A stretch of DNA of 64,000 nucleotides. Source: Bradyrhizobium cajani (lineage in GTDB: Bacteria > Pseudomonadota > Alphaproteobacteria > Rhizobiales > Xanthobacteraceae). This document shows, piece by piece, positions 62,403 to 64,000 of this stretch (its first letter is position 1; the number at the start of each line of letters is the position of its first letter). The position numbers and the translations under genes are program-made. The notes below the pieces were generated by a model. That model made no database searches and was not told the DNA's origin. It saw only the letters and a program-made list of their open reading frames with translations. Location: the NCBI RefSeq assembly GCF_009759665.1, contig NZ_WQNE01000015.1:62001-126000 (forward strand), in the 5' to 3' direction.

Positions 62403-62912
62403 ATGTCCGACGTAGTGGTTGCCCCGATCTCAGCGCTCATCGATGCGTACTACGGTGAATTGCGATCTTACGCCTCCCGCAAGCTCCGCAATCCCGTCGC
62501 GGCCGAAGATATCGTTCAGGAAGCCTGGTTGCGCTTTGCCAGTTCCGACAACGAGAACATCGCCAATCCGCGGGCGTATCTCTACCGGCTCGTCGGCAAC
62601 CTCGTCATCGACCAGCAGCGTCGCGAGCAGACCCGAGGACGCGCTGCGGCGCAACCTGCCGAGCATCTTGACGTCGCCGACGAGACGGCCGACCTGGAGC
62701 GCCAGATCGTGGCGCGGCAGCGGCTGACGCTTCTGGCCAAAGCCGTTTCCGAACTGCCGCCGCGATGCCGGGATTGCTTCATCCTGCGGCGCTTCGACGA
62801 CGTCGAGCCGGACGAGATCGCCATACGCATGGGAATCAGCCGGAATATGGTCGAAAAGCATCTCCGGCAGGCGCTTGTCCACTGCACCAGGCGCCTGCGC
62901 GAAGGCGATTGA
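62403..62912 (+). CDS. ECF sigma factor, FecI-type
   Basis: 169 residues. Region 2 covers YYGELRSYASRKLRNPVAA, EDIVQEAWLRF and NPRAYLYRLVGNLVIDQQR. Region 4 covers AVSELPPRCRDCFILRRF and IAIRMGISRNMVEKHLRQA. These are typical of FecI-like iron-starvation/cell-surface-signalling sigma factors. I use the ATG at 62403; an in-frame start at 62352 adds 17 unconserved-looking residues. A FecR gene follows 114 bases downstream, and a TonB-dependent receptor would be expected beyond the window edge. It lies 232 bases after the giant gene, without an obvious terminator between them. Confidence 0.92.
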   Translation: MSDVVVAPISALIDAYYGELRSYASRKLRNPVAAEDIVQEAWLRFASSDNENIANPRAYLYRLVGNLVIDQQRREQTRGRAAAQPAEHLDVADETADLERQIVARQRLTLLAKAVSELPPRCRDCFILRRFDDVEPDEIAIRMGISRNMVEKHLRQALVHCTRRLREGD

Positions 62913-63026
62913 TTTTTTCTCCCAATCGACCTCCTCTATTTTAGAATTGCTCCGTCATAGAGAGTGAGATCGCGGGCAACCGCCACTCTCGCGGCGCTGT
63001 TTTCATGCTGGATCGACGAATTATCC

Positions 63027-64000
63027 ATGAATGACGGGGAGAGGCCGACCACCCTCGACGAGGCGGCGGAATGGTACGTGCGGCGGGACGCCGGGGCGCT
63101 CGACGCCGCGGAAGAGGCGCTGTTCCGGGCATGGCTGATGCAGCCGGCCAATCGCACGGCCTACGAGGAGATCTCCCGCACCTGGGATGATCTCGGCCGT
63201 ATCCCGCGACCTCGGCTGAGCATGGCCGCGCCGCGACCTGATGGAATCCGCCGGCTTCCGCTCCGGGGGCATCGGCCTCGTTCATCCCGGGTCCGCCGCT
63301 GGGCGGCTGCCGCTGCGGCGGTCGTGGCGACCGTCGTCGCTGCTGGCTACGCCTTCGATCTTCCTATGCGGCTCGAGGCGGATGCAATGACCGCCACCGG
63401 CGAAACCCGGACCGTGCCCCTCGATGACGGCAGCACCGTCGTCCTGAACACCGCGAGCGCCATCGCCGTCGACTATTCGCGCGAGCGGCGGCGCATTCGC
63501 CTCCTGCGCGGAGAGGCCGTCTTTACTGTTGCCAAGGATGCGGCACGCCCGTTCGTCGTCGCCGCCGCGTCGGGCGAGGCGGTCGCGCGCGGCACGGTCT
63601 TCGCTGTCCGCAAGGAGGATGAGGCCGCAACGGTGACGGTGCTGGAAAGCCGAGTTGGCGTGTCCTACCCGGCGGCTGGCCGAACGGCGGTTGAGCTCTC
63701 TTCCGGAGAGACCATCGATTATTCGCGCCGCGGTCTCGGCGAGTTGCGGGCGGTCGACGCCGATGCGGCGACCGCCTGGCGGCGTGGCAAGCTGATCTTC
63801 GTCGACCGTCCGCTCGGAGAAGTGGTCGCGGAGCTGAATCGTTACCATTCTGGACGGATTCAAATCATCGACGGCTCCATCGGCAGTCACCTGGTCAGCG
63901 GCGTGTTTGAAACCAGGAATCCTTTGCAGGCACTGGACGTTATCGAGCAGACGCTCGGGCTGCACTCGACGCGGCTGAGCGGTCTGCTGATCCTGCTGCA
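63027..64000 (+). CDS. FecR family anti-sigma/sensor protein (3' end outside window)
   Basis: 324 codons are visible and the stop lies beyond the right edge; full length is probably only slightly more. The N-terminal cytoplasmic domain (TTLDEAAEWYVRRDAGALD, DUF4880-like, with RAWLMQPANRTAYEEI) binds the sigma factor. A membrane helix (WAAAAAAVVATVVAAGYAF) lies near residues 92-112. The periplasmic FecR domain (TRTVPLDDGSTVVLNTASA through GTVFAVRKE) is followed by a DUF4974-like end, KLIFVDRPLGEVVAELNRY. It transmits a signal from an outer-membrane receptor to the ECF sigma factor. Confidence 0.92.
   Translation, partial: MNDGERPTTLDEAAEWYVRRDAGALDAAEEALFRAWLMQPANRTAYEEISRTWDDLGRIPRPRLSMAAPRPDGIRRLPLRGHRPRSSRVRRWAAAAAAVVATVVAAGYAFDLPMRLEADAMTATGETRTVPLDDGSTVVLNTASAIAVDYSRERRRIRLLRGEAVFTVAKDAARPFVVAAASGEAVARGTVFAVRKEDEAATVTVLESRVGVSYPAAGRTAVELSSGETIDYSRRGLGELRAVDADAATAWRRGKLIFVDRPLGEVVAELNRYHSGRIQIIDGSIGSHLVSGVFETRNPLQALDVIEQTLGLHSTRLSGLLILL

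Noticed and set aside
1..64000. Insertion sequences, integrases, phage genes, tRNA or rRNA genes
   Set aside because: I looked for transposase- or integrase-like proteins, terminal repeats and tRNA-like cloverleaf or CCA ends in gaps and found none I could support.

Overview
The window is high-GC DNA with dense coding, four-base ATGA start/stop overlaps and many rhizobial-type families (DUF6894, DUF992, ribose-type ABC importers, FecR-domain giant proteins). An intergenic palindromic element at 23.63-23.73 kb resembles one I know from Bradyrhizobium, Rhodopseudomonas and relatives. The best guess is a Bradyrhizobium-like alphaproteobacterium. No rRNA, tRNA, transposase, phage gene or CRISPR array was recognised.

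Region 1 (1-16.1 kb, mostly minus strand) is an envelope and stress region. It holds an RND multidrug pump (permease cut by the left edge, plus its adaptor), a small Tat-like secreted protein coupled to an HdeD-type membrane protein, and an ABC efflux operon of the YhiI/RbbA/YhhJ type. Upstream of that operon lie a DUF992 exported protein, an unknown membrane protein, an AI-2E-type permease and a tiny His/Arg-rich secreted protein. An arginine/ornithine-type antiporter, a DUF6894 protein, a Bax-inhibitor-1 family protein and a DUF1269 protein complete the region.

Region 2 (16.1-28.2 kb) holds a second RND system, bracketed by copies of a GGTGATC palindrome. It is followed by a second arginine/ornithine-type antiporter with arginine deiminase, but without ornithine carbamoyltransferase or carbamate kinase. 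Then come a soluble-type histidine kinase with two sister NarL/FixJ-type response regulators, a cation-efflux family protein and a YciI protein.

Region 3 (28.3-47.4 kb) is catabolic. A ten-gene minus-strand operon runs from a Dabb protein through maleylacetate reductase, an amidohydrolase, a beta-hydroxyacid dehydrogenase-like protein, an intradiol (probably hydroxyquinol) dioxygenase and a FAD-linked oxidase to a complete ribose-type ABC importer. A divergent LysR gene lies in front of it and is followed by xylulokinase and a second ribose-type importer. A MarR regulator and an aromatic-ring hydroxylase follow. The logic is import, hydroxylation, ring cleavage and reduction toward 3-oxoadipate; the substrate cannot be read from the sequence.

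Region 4 (47.4-64 kb) is dominated by one 14.4-kb gene for a 4,800-residue protein. Its parts, in order, are a FecR domain, a TolB-like propeller, a cadherin-like domain, 13 exact-length 306-bp Ig-like repeats arranged as a three-repeat higher-order unit, a long beta-helix-like Gly/Asn/Thr-rich region, and an RTX-type C-terminus typical of type I secretion. Immediately downstream are a FecI-type ECF sigma factor and a FecR anti-sigma/sensor, the latter cut by the right edge. The giant protein, its FecR domain and the adjacent FecI/FecR pair are the most unusual part of the window.
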